Of a stretch of 64,000 nt of DNA, positions 44,387 to 52,196 are shown one piece after another (the stretch's first letter is position 1; each line of letters starts with the position of its first letter). Both the position numbers and the translations under genes were made by a program. This DNA comes from Bacteroidales bacterium 52_46. Its GTDB lineage: Bacteria > Bacteroidota > Bacteroidia > Bacteroidales > Muribaculaceae. The stretch is from assembly GCA_001915385.1 (NCBI GenBank), contig MNQK01000031.1, forward strand, positions 62,001-126,000, in the 5' to 3' direction. The notes below the pieces were generated by a model. It was not told the DNA's origin, made no database searches, and worked only from the letters and a program-made list of their open reading frames with translations.

Positions 44387-45667
44387 CTATTCGCCGAGGC
44401 GCACTTTCACCGCAAGGGCGTGCGCGTCGAGTCCTTCGGCATCGGCCATGGTCACTATCACATCGGAGAGCGAACGCAATCCGTCGCGGGTCAGCTCCTG
44501 ATAGGTGATTTTCTTCATGAAGCTGTCGATATTGACGCCGCTGTATGATTTGGCCCAGCCTGAAGTGGGAAGCGTATGGTTGGTGCCCGAAGCATAGTCG
44601 CCGGCGCTTTCCGGTGAATGGTTGCCTATAAACACACTTCCGGCCGAAGTGATTTCCGCTGCCACATCCCACGGCTCCGACATTGATATGATAAGATGCT
44701 CCGAAGCATATTCGTTGGCAAATTCAATCATTTCCCCGCGTGAACGCATCACTATCAGACGGCTCTGCGACAGCGAACCGGCCACTGACTCCTGCCGCGA
44801 CAGACGCGCCGTAAGATTCTTCACCTCTTCGGCCACACTTTGTGCGAACGCGACGTTGTCGGTGACAAGTATCGCCTGCGAGTCGGGGCCATGTTCGGCC
44901 TGCGACAACAGGTCGGCGGCCACGTAACGCGGCGACGCCGTGCAGTCGGCCATCACCATGACCTCGCTCGGACCCGCCGGCATGTCAATTGCCACGCGGT
45001 TTGTGACCATCTGCTTGGCGCAGGTGACGAAACGGTTGCCGGGACCGAATATCTTGTCGACGCGCGGCACTGACTCCGTGCCGTAGGCCATCGCGGCGAT
45101 GGCCTGTGCGCCGCCCACCTTATATATTTCATCGATACCGCATACCTTCGCTGCATAGATAATCTCGGGAGCTATGCCGCGTCCGGCACCGTAGGGAGTG
45201 CACAATACACGGCGGCGGCAACCTGCTATCTTTGCAGGCACAGCGAGCATCAGCACCGTGGAAAACAGCGGCGCGCGTCCGCCCGGTATATAAAGTCCGA
45301 CCGTATTGACAGGCACCTGACGCTGCACGCATCTCACTCCGGGAGTCACCTCAACGTCGACGGGATACTCCATGAGCTGCGCGGAGTGGAATTTCTCTAT
45401 ATTTCGGGCAGCACACTCTATGGCGGCAGCCACCTTCGGATCAACCTTGGCCGCCGCATCTTTAATCTCGGCGTCGCTCAACCGCAGGTCGCCTATCTCA
45501 ACTTTGTCGAATTTAAGCGACAATTCCCGCAAAGCCTTGTCGCCATCCTCAACCACACGGTTTATGATGTCGGCGACAGCGGCATCGACCGACACCTTCT
45601 CGTCAGGAATATTTCGGCGGCACAGACGCTGCCACTCGCTGCGTGCGGGATACTCAAATATCTCCAT
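44387..45667 (-). CDS. hisD: Histidinol dehydrogenase
   Basis: 426-residue zinc enzyme that oxidises histidinol to histidine with two NAD+. It has IYIPGGRAPL-like GLYIPGGRAPLFSTV, the DMPAGPSEVMV motif and the C-terminal HTLPTSGWAKSYSG segment. Its ATG overlaps the hisG stop by one base. Confidence 0.97.
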   Translation of the reverse strand: MEIFEYPARSEWQRLCRRNIPDEKVSVDAAVADIINRVVEDGDKALRELSLKFDKVEIGDLRLSDAEIKDAAAKVDPKVAAAIECAARNIEKFHSAQLMEYPVDVEVTPGVRCVQRQVPVNTVGLYIPGGRAPLFSTVLMLAVPAKIAGCRRRVLCTPYGAGRGIAPEIIYAAKVCGIDEIYKVGGAQAIAAMAYGTESVPRVDKIFGPGNRFVTCAKQMVTNRVAIDMPAGPSEVMVMADCTASPRYVAADLLSQAEHGPDSQAILVTDNVAFAQSVAEEVKNLTARLSRQESVAGSLSQSRLIVMRSRGEMIEFANEYASEHLIISMSEPWDVAAEITSAGSVFIGNHSPESAGDYASGTNHTLPTSGWAKSYSGVNIDSFMKKITYQELTRDGLRSLSDVIVTMADAEGLDAHALAVKVRLGE

Positions 45668-46518
45668 CAGCGTATCATATTTTCGAGCGCGAGCACAAGA
45701 ATGTCCTCCGCTCCAAGTTCTTTCAGCCGTTCAATTTTCTCCCAAAGTTCATCCTGCGGTATCACCACGTGCATGGAATACCATCCCTCCTCCGACAGAG
45801 GCATCAGCGTAGGGCTCTTCATGCCGGGAAGCAACGCCACAGCCGCCGGAATGCGGTCCTGCGGTATGTTCATCAGCACATATTTCATGCCGCGGCTGTC
45901 AAGTATCGAGCTGAAACGGAATTTCAGTTTGGCAAGTTCACCGAGCTTCTCCTCGTCAAGGTTTTTGTTGGCCACAAGCACCGCTTCCGAGGCAAATACC
46001 TGCTCCACCTCCACGAGACCGTTCTGTATAAGCGTGCCGCCCGACGATACGATGTCGAAAATAGCATCGGCCATACCGACCGCGGGAGCTACCTCAACCG
46101 AACCGGCTATCTCGTGTATCTCAGCCTTTATACCTTTTTCGTCGATAAACCGGCGCAGGATATTGGGATAGGATGTAGCGATACGTCGGCCGCTGAACCA
46201 TTCCAACCCGGTATAATTTACATCGCGGGGCACTGCGAGCGATATGCGGCACGCGCCGAATCCCAGCTTCATCGCCACATCGACATCCTCCCCTTTTTCG
46301 GCAGCCTCGTTCATGCCAACGATACCGATGTCGGCAACGCCCATAGCCACTGCCTGCGGAATATCGTCGTCACGGAGATAGAGCACGTCCATCGGGAAAC
46401 CCTTGGCGCGTGCTATAAGTTTGCGGTTACTTCCCGACATACTTATGCCGGCGTCGGCGAGCAGAGCCAGACACTCCTCGTTCAAACGCCCCTTTGCTTG
46501 AATTGCTATTCTCAACAT
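45667..46518 (-). CDS. hisG: ATP phosphoribosyltransferase (long form)
   Basis: First and feedback-controlled step of histidine synthesis. At 283 residues it is the long form with its own C-terminal regulatory domain (about 210-283), so no HisZ is needed. Markers are MLRIAIQAKGRLNEEC and EIAGSVEVAPAVGMADAIFDIVSSGGTL in two blocks. It is first in an eight-gene operon. Confidence 0.97.
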   Translation of the reverse strand: MLRIAIQAKGRLNEECLALLADAGISMSGSNRKLIARAKGFPMDVLYLRDDDIPQAVAMGVADIGIVGMNEAAEKGEDVDVAMKLGFGACRISLAVPRDVNYTGLEWFSGRRIATSYPNILRRFIDEKGIKAEIHEIAGSVEVAPAVGMADAIFDIVSSGGTLIQNGLVEVEQVFASEAVLVANKNLDEEKLGELAKLKFRFSSILDSRGMKYVLMNIPQDRIPAAVALLPGMKSPTLMPLSEEGWYSMHVVIPQDELWEKIERLKELGAEDILVLALENMIR

Positions 46519-46574
46519 ATATAATAATCTTTTACTTATAATCTTTGATACCGTATTGCGCCATTAATATCTTG

Positions 46575-46582
46575 CAAATTTA
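46575..46582 (-). promoter_or_regulatory. -7 box of the his operon
   Basis: TAAATTTG on the minus strand, 56 nt before the hisG start. The -33 box is not clear. No attenuator peptide rich in histidine is visible in the leader. Confidence 0.55.
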
Positions 46583-46680
46583 CATAATTATTTTAAATTT
46601 TCTATCATTTTAACACCAAATCAATCATTTTCAGTCAAAATGACTATGATATTTGATAAATTGTATTTTAAATATAATAC

Positions 46681-46713
46681 TTTTGTAAGATAGTTGAAAA
46701 TTAAGTAACTTTG
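46681..46713 (+). promoter_or_regulatory. Strong consensus promoter of the candidate RNA
   Basis: TTTTG (46681-46685), 20 nt, TAACTTTG (46706-46713). Both boxes and spacing fit the consensus. No start codon of a credible gene follows for 370 nt, which suggests an RNA product. Confidence 0.75.
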
Positions 46714-46714
46714 C

Positions 46715-47080
46715 AAACGCTGACCGACCATGAACAGCGACTATCTGTTGAGGTCGAAATGCAATTAATTTTTTAGAAAGCGTTTATCAGCGCTGATTCT
46801 TGACAGTCAGAAATTCTCGCAAAATTTCATTCCAAAGTCAAGTATTAGGCAACGGTAGATGCCCGTTGATATGTAATTATCGCGCATTCGTTGCAGTATC
46901 CCCACATTGGATACTGTCGGATGCATAGTTGCATATATAAGCGTGGGCTTCGACGTTGCCGTCCGACTTTGGAAAGGCAATGCGAGAAGCCTCTGACTGT
47001 GGGACGGCAGTAGGTACAGGCGCCACGCTTTCTATTTTTGGACTATACAAGCCGATGAGGGTGCCCTGAGGCATGTTTTT
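46715..47080 (+). ncRNA. Candidate structured RNA or long 5' leader
   Basis: About 360 nt between a strong promoter and a short terminator-like hairpin, with many local helices: AAACGCT/AGCGTTT (46715/46779); CGACC/GGTCG (46725/46752) enclosing AACAG/CTGTT; CAACGG/CCGTTG (46850/46863); CAGTATCC/GGATACTG (46894/46909); and a nested domain GCGTGG/CCACGC (46941/47023), TGCCGTCC/GGACGGCA (46957/47002), AGGC/GCCT (46975/46989). It lacks the RNase P, tmRNA and SRP signature sequences. It could be an independent RNA or a leader of the LRR gene starting 12 nt after its end. I cannot assign a family; the 6S-like Bacteroidales-1 family should be compared. Confidence 0.6.
47062..47080 (+). terminator. 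Short terminator before the LRR gene
   Basis: TGCC-CTGA-GGCA stem-loop followed by TGTTTTT. The stem is short, so it may be leaky or switchable, letting transcription continue into the LRR gene at 47093. Confidence 0.5.
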
Positions 47081-47092
47081 AATCATTTGAAG

Positions 47093-48832
47093 ATGAAACT
47101 AAAACACCTACGATGTGGATTTATGTCTCTTGTATGTCTTGCGTCCGCTCAAATGTCGGCAAACGTTAATACATGGACTGACGGCGATTTGAATTACACC
47201 TTGATATCGGAGGAACTCAAGACTGTATCTGTCGCCGGGAATGGGAAAAATCGTGGAGATCTTATCATTCCTGACAAAGTAGTTCATGACGGCATGACTT
47301 ATTCAGTCACTGAGATTGGACCCGGCGCATTCTCACGCATGTCACTTTGGTCTGTAGTTATTCCGGAAGGCATTACCTCCATCGGTAATTCTGCTTTCTA
47401 TGGCTGCAGTTCTCTCTCATCTGTTTCTATCCCGGAGAGTGTAGTATCTATCGACAGTTTTGCATTTGCAAATAGCACTCTACAGTCCGTTGTAATTCCA
47501 GAAGGCATTACTGTAATCAGTGGCAGCTGCTTCTCTTGTTGTAAATCTTTATCGTCAGTAACTATTCCGGAGAGCGTAACCACAATAGGAAATACGGCAT
47601 TCAGTGAATGTATAGCATTAACATCAATCCGTATTCCGGAAAGCGTCAGGATAATTGGAGATGAAGCCTTCTACGATTGCAGGAATCTTACCTCAATAGA
47701 AATTCCTGCAAATATAAATCATATCGGGAAAGGAGCATTCAGTAATTGCAAAAGCATCACATCTATTGTCATTCCAGAGGCACTCACATCAATTGGCGAG
47801 GCATGGTTTTATCAGTGCAGCGGATTGAAATCAGTAACCATACCAAACAGCATAACATCTATAGGATACAGAGCTTTTTCTGGATGCGGTCTAACAACAA
47901 TGAACATCCCAGATAGTGTCACAGAAATCATGCCGGCAGCATTCTATGGGTGCAAGGATCTTGTTTCGATCACTATCCCCGAAACTGTAACAGAAATAAA
48001 CGAATCTGTTTTTGATGGCTGTAGCGGATTGAAATCGGTCATTATTCCTAAAAGCATCACATCAATTGGTAAAATGGCGTTCAACCTTTGCAGTGGTCTG
48101 ACATCAATAGACATCCCCGAAAGTGTGACATCGATAGGCGACAGGGCGTTCATGTGTTGCGACGGGCTTAAATCGATAGAAATCCCGGAAAGTGTCAGAT
48201 CAATAGGATATGACGCTTTCAGAGCTTGCAATAGTCTGACATCAGTCAATATCCCTGAAGGACTGACATTTATCAACCAAGGCCTTTTCCAAGAATGTAC
48301 CGGTCTGTCATATATCGCTTTACCTAATACGGTTACATCAATCGAATACAGGTCTTTTTTTGGCTGTACGTCTTTGAAGTCAATATATTTACCAAACAAC
48401 ATTGCTTCTATTGGATCTCTCGCTTTTTACGGTTGCAGCGGATTGAAAGAAATTATATGTGCAGGTCATACTCCGGCAGATTGCTATGACGATGATACAT
48501 TTTACGGTGTTGACAAACAAACCTCCATACTTAAAGTTCCAAAAGGAAGTACCCATGCATATAAAAATAAGGATGTTTGGAAGAATTTCATGAATATTCG
48601 GGAAATAGATACCACAAATGTGGACAAAATTATAGATTCAACGATTAGCAACGATGCATTCGTTACCGAAGATGGTGTAACCGCACGCATTGACAACTCG
48701 ATGATTACAATATATTTTATTGACGGGCGTATGGCGGTTCAACGCCTGCTTAATGCCGGTGAGAGCATAAGCCTTAATCCGGGCTGTTATATTGTGGTAT
48801 GCAACGGCAAAAACACTAAAGTCATAATATAA
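47093..48832 (+). CDS. BspA-like leucine-rich repeat surface protein with T9SS-type tail
   Basis: 579 residues from the ATG at 47093 (a TTG two codons earlier is unlikely). A signal peptide (to about residue 23) is followed by a long run of about twenty 23-residue LRR_5/BspA repeats of the type SVTSIGDRAFMCCDGLKSI. The C-terminal 70 residues (ITIYFIDGRMAVQRLL, LNPGCYIVVCNG) resemble a type IX secretion C-terminal sorting domain, so the protein is probably exported to the cell surface. BspA-type proteins bind host or bacterial partners. Its expression may depend on the structured RNA directly upstream. Confidence 0.85.
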   Translation: MKLKHLRCGFMSLVCLASAQMSANVNTWTDGDLNYTLISEELKTVSVAGNGKNRGDLIIPDKVVHDGMTYSVTEIGPGAFSRMSLWSVVIPEGITSIGNSAFYGCSSLSSVSIPESVVSIDSFAFANSTLQSVVIPEGITVISGSCFSCCKSLSSVTIPESVTTIGNTAFSECIALTSIRIPESVRIIGDEAFYDCRNLTSIEIPANINHIGKGAFSNCKSITSIVIPEALTSIGEAWFYQCSGLKSVTIPNSITSIGYRAFSGCGLTTMNIPDSVTEIMPAAFYGCKDLVSITIPETVTEINESVFDGCSGLKSVIIPKSITSIGKMAFNLCSGLTSIDIPESVTSIGDRAFMCCDGLKSIEIPESVRSIGYDAFRACNSLTSVNIPEGLTFINQGLFQECTGLSYIALPNTVTSIEYRSFFGCTSLKSIYLPNNIASIGSLAFYGCSGLKEIICAGHTPADCYDDDTFYGVDKQTSILKVPKGSTHAYKNKDVWKNFMNIREIDTTNVDKIIDSTISNDAFVTEDGVTARIDNSMITIYFIDGRMAVQRLLNAGESISLNPGCYIVVCNGKNTKVII

Positions 48833-48883
48833 ACAATTTAAGTTTCGCAAGTCATACGCCGGAATGTCCTGCGAAAAAGGAGT

Positions 48884-48928
48884 CACATTACATCGTACAT
48901 ATTTGCTGAATATGTACGATGTAATGTG
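48884..48928. repeat. Perfect 19-bp inverted repeat
   Basis: Arms 48884-48902 and 48910-48928 around TTGCTGA. It is a very stable hairpin after the LRR gene but lacks a U-tract. Confidence 0.8.
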
Positions 48929-48944
48929 TTCATTATCAGTGTAG

Positions 48945-49015
48945 GGCTGCACCCCGGTGCAGCCGGAACGGATGCAAACGGGTATTTTCATCCACGGCTG
49001 CACCGGGGTGCAGCC
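48945..49015. repeat. Paired palindrome, GGCTGCACC type
   Basis: Two copies of the 20-nt palindrome GGCTGCACCCCGGTGCAGCC (48945-48964) and its inverse (48996-49015), with GGATG/CATCC pairing between them. The layout matches family A but with different sequence. Confidence 0.8.
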
Positions 49016-49195
49016 ATACAATAAGCTCGTAACCAGTAAGTTTGTCCGTAGAATAGTTATTTGACAAAACCGATTTTGTTAAGGGTAGTTAAAGTTTAAA
49101 ACCGCGATTAAACCATTAGACCGCGCCGGCGTCTTAATAGCAGAAACTTCAAAAACGACAAAATAATAAAACAATAATTCAAAAACAACGTCCAG

Positions 49196-49798
49196 ATGAA
49201 AAAGAAATTATTTAGCGCAGCCTTGATTGTAGCAACCCTTTTCAGTTTCAGCGCGTCGGCCCAACAGCCGGTAAAATCAGCAAAAGAGTCAACTGAAGTT
49301 ACAGCGCAGACCAAGGCTAACAAAAATGATAAAGCAAAGAAAGGCCACCGTCACGGTGATTGTGATAAGAAAGAGTGCGACCGAGCACCTCGCGGTGACC
49401 GCAAAGGGCAGCGTCCCGACCTCTTCAGAGGCATTACCCTTACCGCTGAACAGCAGGCTCAGTTAGATGCTCTCCGCCCCACACGTCCCGAATGCAAGGA
49501 CGCAAAGTGCGACAAAGCAAAATGCGAAAAGACTGAGTGCGATAAATCTAAGAATGACAAGGGAGGCCGTCGCCATGACTTCAAAGGTCACCGTCCCGGC
49601 GCACACAATCCCGGCATGCGAGCAGAGTATGTGAAGAAAGTGAAGGAAATCCTTACTCCCGAGCAGTACGTGGTGTTCCTTGAGAACATCGTCATCCCGG
49701 CACCTCAGTGCAAAGGTGATAAAGCATGTCCCGATGCAAACGGTGCCCGCACTGTCTGCCCCGAGGAAGGCAACTGTCCCGACAAAGTAGCAAAATAA
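49196..49798 (+). CDS. Cys/His-rich Spy/CpxP-like exported protein
   Basis: 200 residues with a clear signal peptide (MKKKLFSAALIVATLFSFSASA). The mature part has two LTxEQ-type segments (ITLTAEQQAQLDAL, ILTPEQYVVFLEN) as in periplasmic Spy/CpxP chaperones. Between and after them it is rich in Lys, Asp, Cys and His (ten Cys, five His), with repeats of KCDKAKCEKTECDK type. This suggests metal binding or redox buffering, which is inference. It has its own terminator at 49841. Confidence 0.75.
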   Translation: MKKKLFSAALIVATLFSFSASAQQPVKSAKESTEVTAQTKANKNDKAKKGHRHGDCDKKECDRAPRGDRKGQRPDLFRGITLTAEQQAQLDALRPTRPECKDAKCDKAKCEKTECDKSKNDKGGRRHDFKGHRPGAHNPGMRAEYVKKVKEILTPEQYVVFLENIVIPAPQCKGDKACPDANGARTVCPEEGNCPDKVAK

Positions 49799-49840
49799 CG
49801 AATTTTATATTGTTTGATAGGTTAATAATTGATTGGTAAT

Positions 49841-49877
49841 AAAAAAGCGTTTCCCCGCGATGGAGAAACGCTTTTTT
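49841..49877. terminator. Bidirectional terminator
   Basis: AAAAAAGCGTTTC and GAAACGCTTTTTT form a perfect stem flanked by A and T runs. It serves both the Spy-like gene (plus) and the converging unknown gene (minus). Confidence 0.88.
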
Positions 49878-49903
49878 GTGTTCCTGCCACAACATTGCAC
49901 CGA

Positions 49904-51217
49904 CTAATTTTTACGTATGACAAAACCTATCTCAATGGTAAGTGTCGAATTGTCTGTCACGCTTCCATCACGCGGAATATTCATAGTCACATTTCCACGC
50001 GACATTTGTTTATTACTTTCGGAATACAATATCTTTTCATCCACAATGTGCTCGTATCCATAATAGTAATCTTTAGAATCATACATACTGTACACAGACC
50101 CTGAATCTCGGCCGTCCTTTAAACCATAGCTTTTCCTTAAACCATAATCTGTAAACATTGCTTCAAGATTAGCGGCAAATTGCATCAGCTCATATAAGGG
50201 ACCCTGTAATGTGATATTGATTGAATAACCTGCGTCAAAATACTTTTTCTGATCTTTGTCCAGCAGATAACTGCGATATTCAACTTTACATTTATTGCCG
50301 AGAAATGAAAGTGGTGTATGCACTTTAATCACCCATGGACTCGACGAGAGATATTGGGAGGGAGAGCTATAATTCCAGCCATTTGCTTTAATAAATTTTT
50401 CAACAAGAGAAATAGTTTTTTTACTTGAACCGTTCGTTTTCGAAAGATCTATTTGGAAACCGAACGGACTTTTAAAGAAACGATCTATTTCTTCAAGGGC
50501 TTTCCGATAATTGTCATGCGTAATTTTCAATTCTACGCCTGAACCGTCCGGATAATAGGAAATATCCCTTTTGTGCTCCTTATATTCAGTGCCGTGCTTA
50601 TATATATAAACCTTAGAATGCTCCAGATTTCCTTTTTCATCAAATGTGACATCATAAAAGTCATTGTCTTCGAAATATAAATCTAAACCATCGTCTATAT
50701 GATTTCCGTTTTTATCAATCATTTCAAAGTAAGTACATGCTTGATTGACATATCTGTCTTTTCTATCATCTTTTCTTCCGGGTTTAACTCCGTAGCCAAA
50801 TGCCTCAATTCGTTTAATATTTAATCCTACATCGCTTCTCGAATCAATATACACAATTTCTTTCACTTCAAATATATTTGTATCATCCCATTTTATTTTA
50901 TACAGGATTTCCTGATTGCCGTCAGTTAATTTAAAGCTATTCAACCTTCCCATTTCATCACGTACTATCCCCAAAGGTTTTAAACCTTCACATAAGGATA
51001 TCGAGCCATCGGCCTCAAATTTATAATAATCTTTCGTGTCAGAGTCACTCGAATCGCCTGAATATAATTCAGTTATCACCACTTCCTTTGGATTTCCCTG
51101 AAGTATACCCAATATCGCAGCATCACAATATTTTCTTGATGAGTAGAGGCTCGGTGGGATGACTACCGATATTGCAATTAATATGAGCAAAATTATTTGT
51201 CGGTTAAATTTATCCAT
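49904..51217 (-). CDS. Unknown membrane-anchored or exported protein
   Basis: 437 residues with an N-terminal hydrophobic segment (about 8-26) that could be a signal or anchor. The body mixes beta-rich stretches resembling text-like YD-style lines (DGSISLCEGLKPLGI, DEMGRLNSFKL, DEKGNLEHSKVYIY) with a helical middle. I recognise no family. Base composition is more AT-rich than its neighbours, so it may be acquired. Confidence 0.6.
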   Translation of the reverse strand: MDKFNRQIILLILIAISVVIPPSLYSSRKYCDAAILGILQGNPKEVVITELYSGDSSDSDTKDYYKFEADGSISLCEGLKPLGIVRDEMGRLNSFKLTDGNQEILYKIKWDDTNIFEVKEIVYIDSRSDVGLNIKRIEAFGYGVKPGRKDDRKDRYVNQACTYFEMIDKNGNHIDDGLDLYFEDNDFYDVTFDEKGNLEHSKVYIYKHGTEYKEHKRDISYYPDGSGVELKITHDNYRKALEEIDRFFKSPFGFQIDLSKTNGSSKKTISLVEKFIKANGWNYSSPSQYLSSSPWVIKVHTPLSFLGNKCKVEYRSYLLDKDQKKYFDAGYSINITLQGPLYELMQFAANLEAMFTDYGLRKSYGLKDGRDSGSVYSMYDSKDYYYGYEHIVDEKILYSESNKQMSRGNVTMNIPRDGSVTDNSTLTIEIGFVIRKN

Positions 51218-51333
51218 AATAATGAAAAATTTTGGTTTGAGACATATTTAAAATGTGTAAGTTATATCTTGCAAGCATTATGAAAGATTTAAGACGCCGG
51301 ATATGCAAAGATATAAAAAATGTATTTTTTCCT

Positions 51334-51341
51334 TATATTTG
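51334..51341 (+). promoter_or_regulatory. -7 box of the NUDIX gene, apparently leaderless
   Basis: TATATTTG ends 4 nt before the ATG at 51346, the same arrangement as at dnaG. The transcript would begin at or next to the start codon. Confidence 0.55.
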
Positions 51342-51345
51342 CAGC

Positions 51346-51879
51346 ATGGAAAAATGGAAAGTTATAGATTCGGAGTATATTATCAAGCGGCCGTGGCTTA
51401 CTGCGCGGCGCGACAAGGTGCAGTTGCCTACGGGCGCCGTGCACGATGAGTATTATGTGCTGGAGTATCCTACATGGATTAATGTGATAGCCATTACCGA
51501 TGACGGGCATTTTGTAATGGTCGAACAATACCGCCACGGATTGCAGGACATATTTATCGAACTTGTTGCCGGAGTTGTCGAGGAGGGTGAAGACCCGCTG
51601 GACGCCGCCAAGCGCGAACTGCTCGAGGAAACAGGTTTCGGAGGGGGCGAATGGCGTCTCAACACTGTGCTCTCCGGTAATCCGAGCTCCACCAACAATC
51701 TCACCTACTCATTCATAGCCGAAGGCGTAAAACGCATCGACACGCAGCATCTCGACGCCACCGAAGACATCAATGTGAAAATCATGTCGGAAGAGAAGAT
51801 AAAACAATTACTCCGCGACGACAAAATCAAACAGTCACTGATGGCCGCTCCACTCTTCAAATACTTCGCCAAGATATAA
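51346..51879 (+). CDS. NUDIX hydrolase (ADP-ribose pyrophosphatase type)
   Basis: 177 residues from the ATG at 51346; a longer frame from 51253 reads through the promoter box and is rejected. The NUDIX box GVVEEGEDPLDAAKRELLEE-TGF fits G-x5-E-x7-REUxEExGU. The N-terminal strands and the VEQYRHGLQ segment are typical of ADP-ribose or nucleotide-sugar hydrolases. The substrate is not settled by sequence. Confidence 0.88.
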   Translation: MEKWKVIDSEYIIKRPWLTARRDKVQLPTGAVHDEYYVLEYPTWINVIAITDDGHFVMVEQYRHGLQDIFIELVAGVVEEGEDPLDAAKRELLEETGFGGGEWRLNTVLSGNPSSTNNLTYSFIAEGVKRIDTQHLDATEDINVKIMSEEKIKQLLRDDKIKQSLMAAPLFKYFAKI

Positions 51880-51904
51880 CCGTGCGTCCCAATGCTGTTT
51901 ACTT

Positions 51905-51989
51905 GATAGGAGCGGGGGCGTCTCGCCCCCGTGGTAATTTTCAGTGTGTAAGAATAATACCACGGGGGCGAGACGCCCCCGCCCCTATC
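51905..51989. repeat. Paired GC palindrome, family A
   Basis: Arms GATAGGAGCGGGGGCG and CGCCCCCGCCCCTATC with inner palindrome CGGGGGCGTCTCGCCCCCG. The spacer carries gtgtaagaataata, shared with the element at 34697. Confidence 0.85.
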
Positions 51990-51998
51990 AACTCAGCG

Positions 51999-52072
51999 TA
52001 AGTTAATAGGATTGAATCGCGCCCCTACAATATTCAGCAAATTTTGACCGCTAATTGTAGTTTTGCAACATA
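51999..52072. repeat. 74-nt conserved module, copy 3
   Basis: Ungapped match to the copies at 26991 and 34791, again on the right side of a family A element or its remains. Confidence 0.75.
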
Positions 52073-52196
52073 CACTTGCAGGCTGATAACTATCCCTGAC
52101 AAAATATCAAAAGCATTGACAGGTGTACAAATATTATGTACTCTTGTCAATGCTTTTGTGCTTTTGTTATTTATTTTGTGCTTTTGTTTAAGCCTT

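Larger units (their letters stand above)
48833..49195. other. Gap with two inverted repeats
   Basis: Holds a perfect 19-bp-arm hairpin (48884-48928) and a paired palindrome (48945-49015). No gene is seen. Confidence 0.6.
51880..52196. other. Repeat-bearing gap
   Basis: Contains a CCCAATGCTGTTTACTT half-element (51889-51905), a family A paired palindrome (51905-51989), a 74-nt module (51999-52072) and an AGCATTGACA/TGTCAATGCT-like hairpin near 52111-52155. No gene is seen. Confidence 0.6.

Noticed and set aside
46730..46768. 12-codon leader peptide after the RNA promoter
   Set aside because: Its ATG lies inside a nested hairpin, it has no codon bias suggesting attenuation, and no enzyme operon follows.
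46715..47080. tmRNA or RNase P RNA
   Set aside because: Neither the tmRNA 5' and CCA-bearing 3' ends with a tag frame nor the RNase P GAGGAAAGTCC motif can be found.
46877..47086. Minus-strand frame of 69 codons over the candidate RNA
   Set aside because: No promoter or family is visible, and the helices, plus-strand promoter and plus-strand terminator explain the region better.
47093..48832. Tandem repeats in the LRR gene as a CRISPR array
   Set aside because: The repeats are diverged 69-nt coding units in one frame with no conserved repeat-spacer structure, and no cas genes are present.
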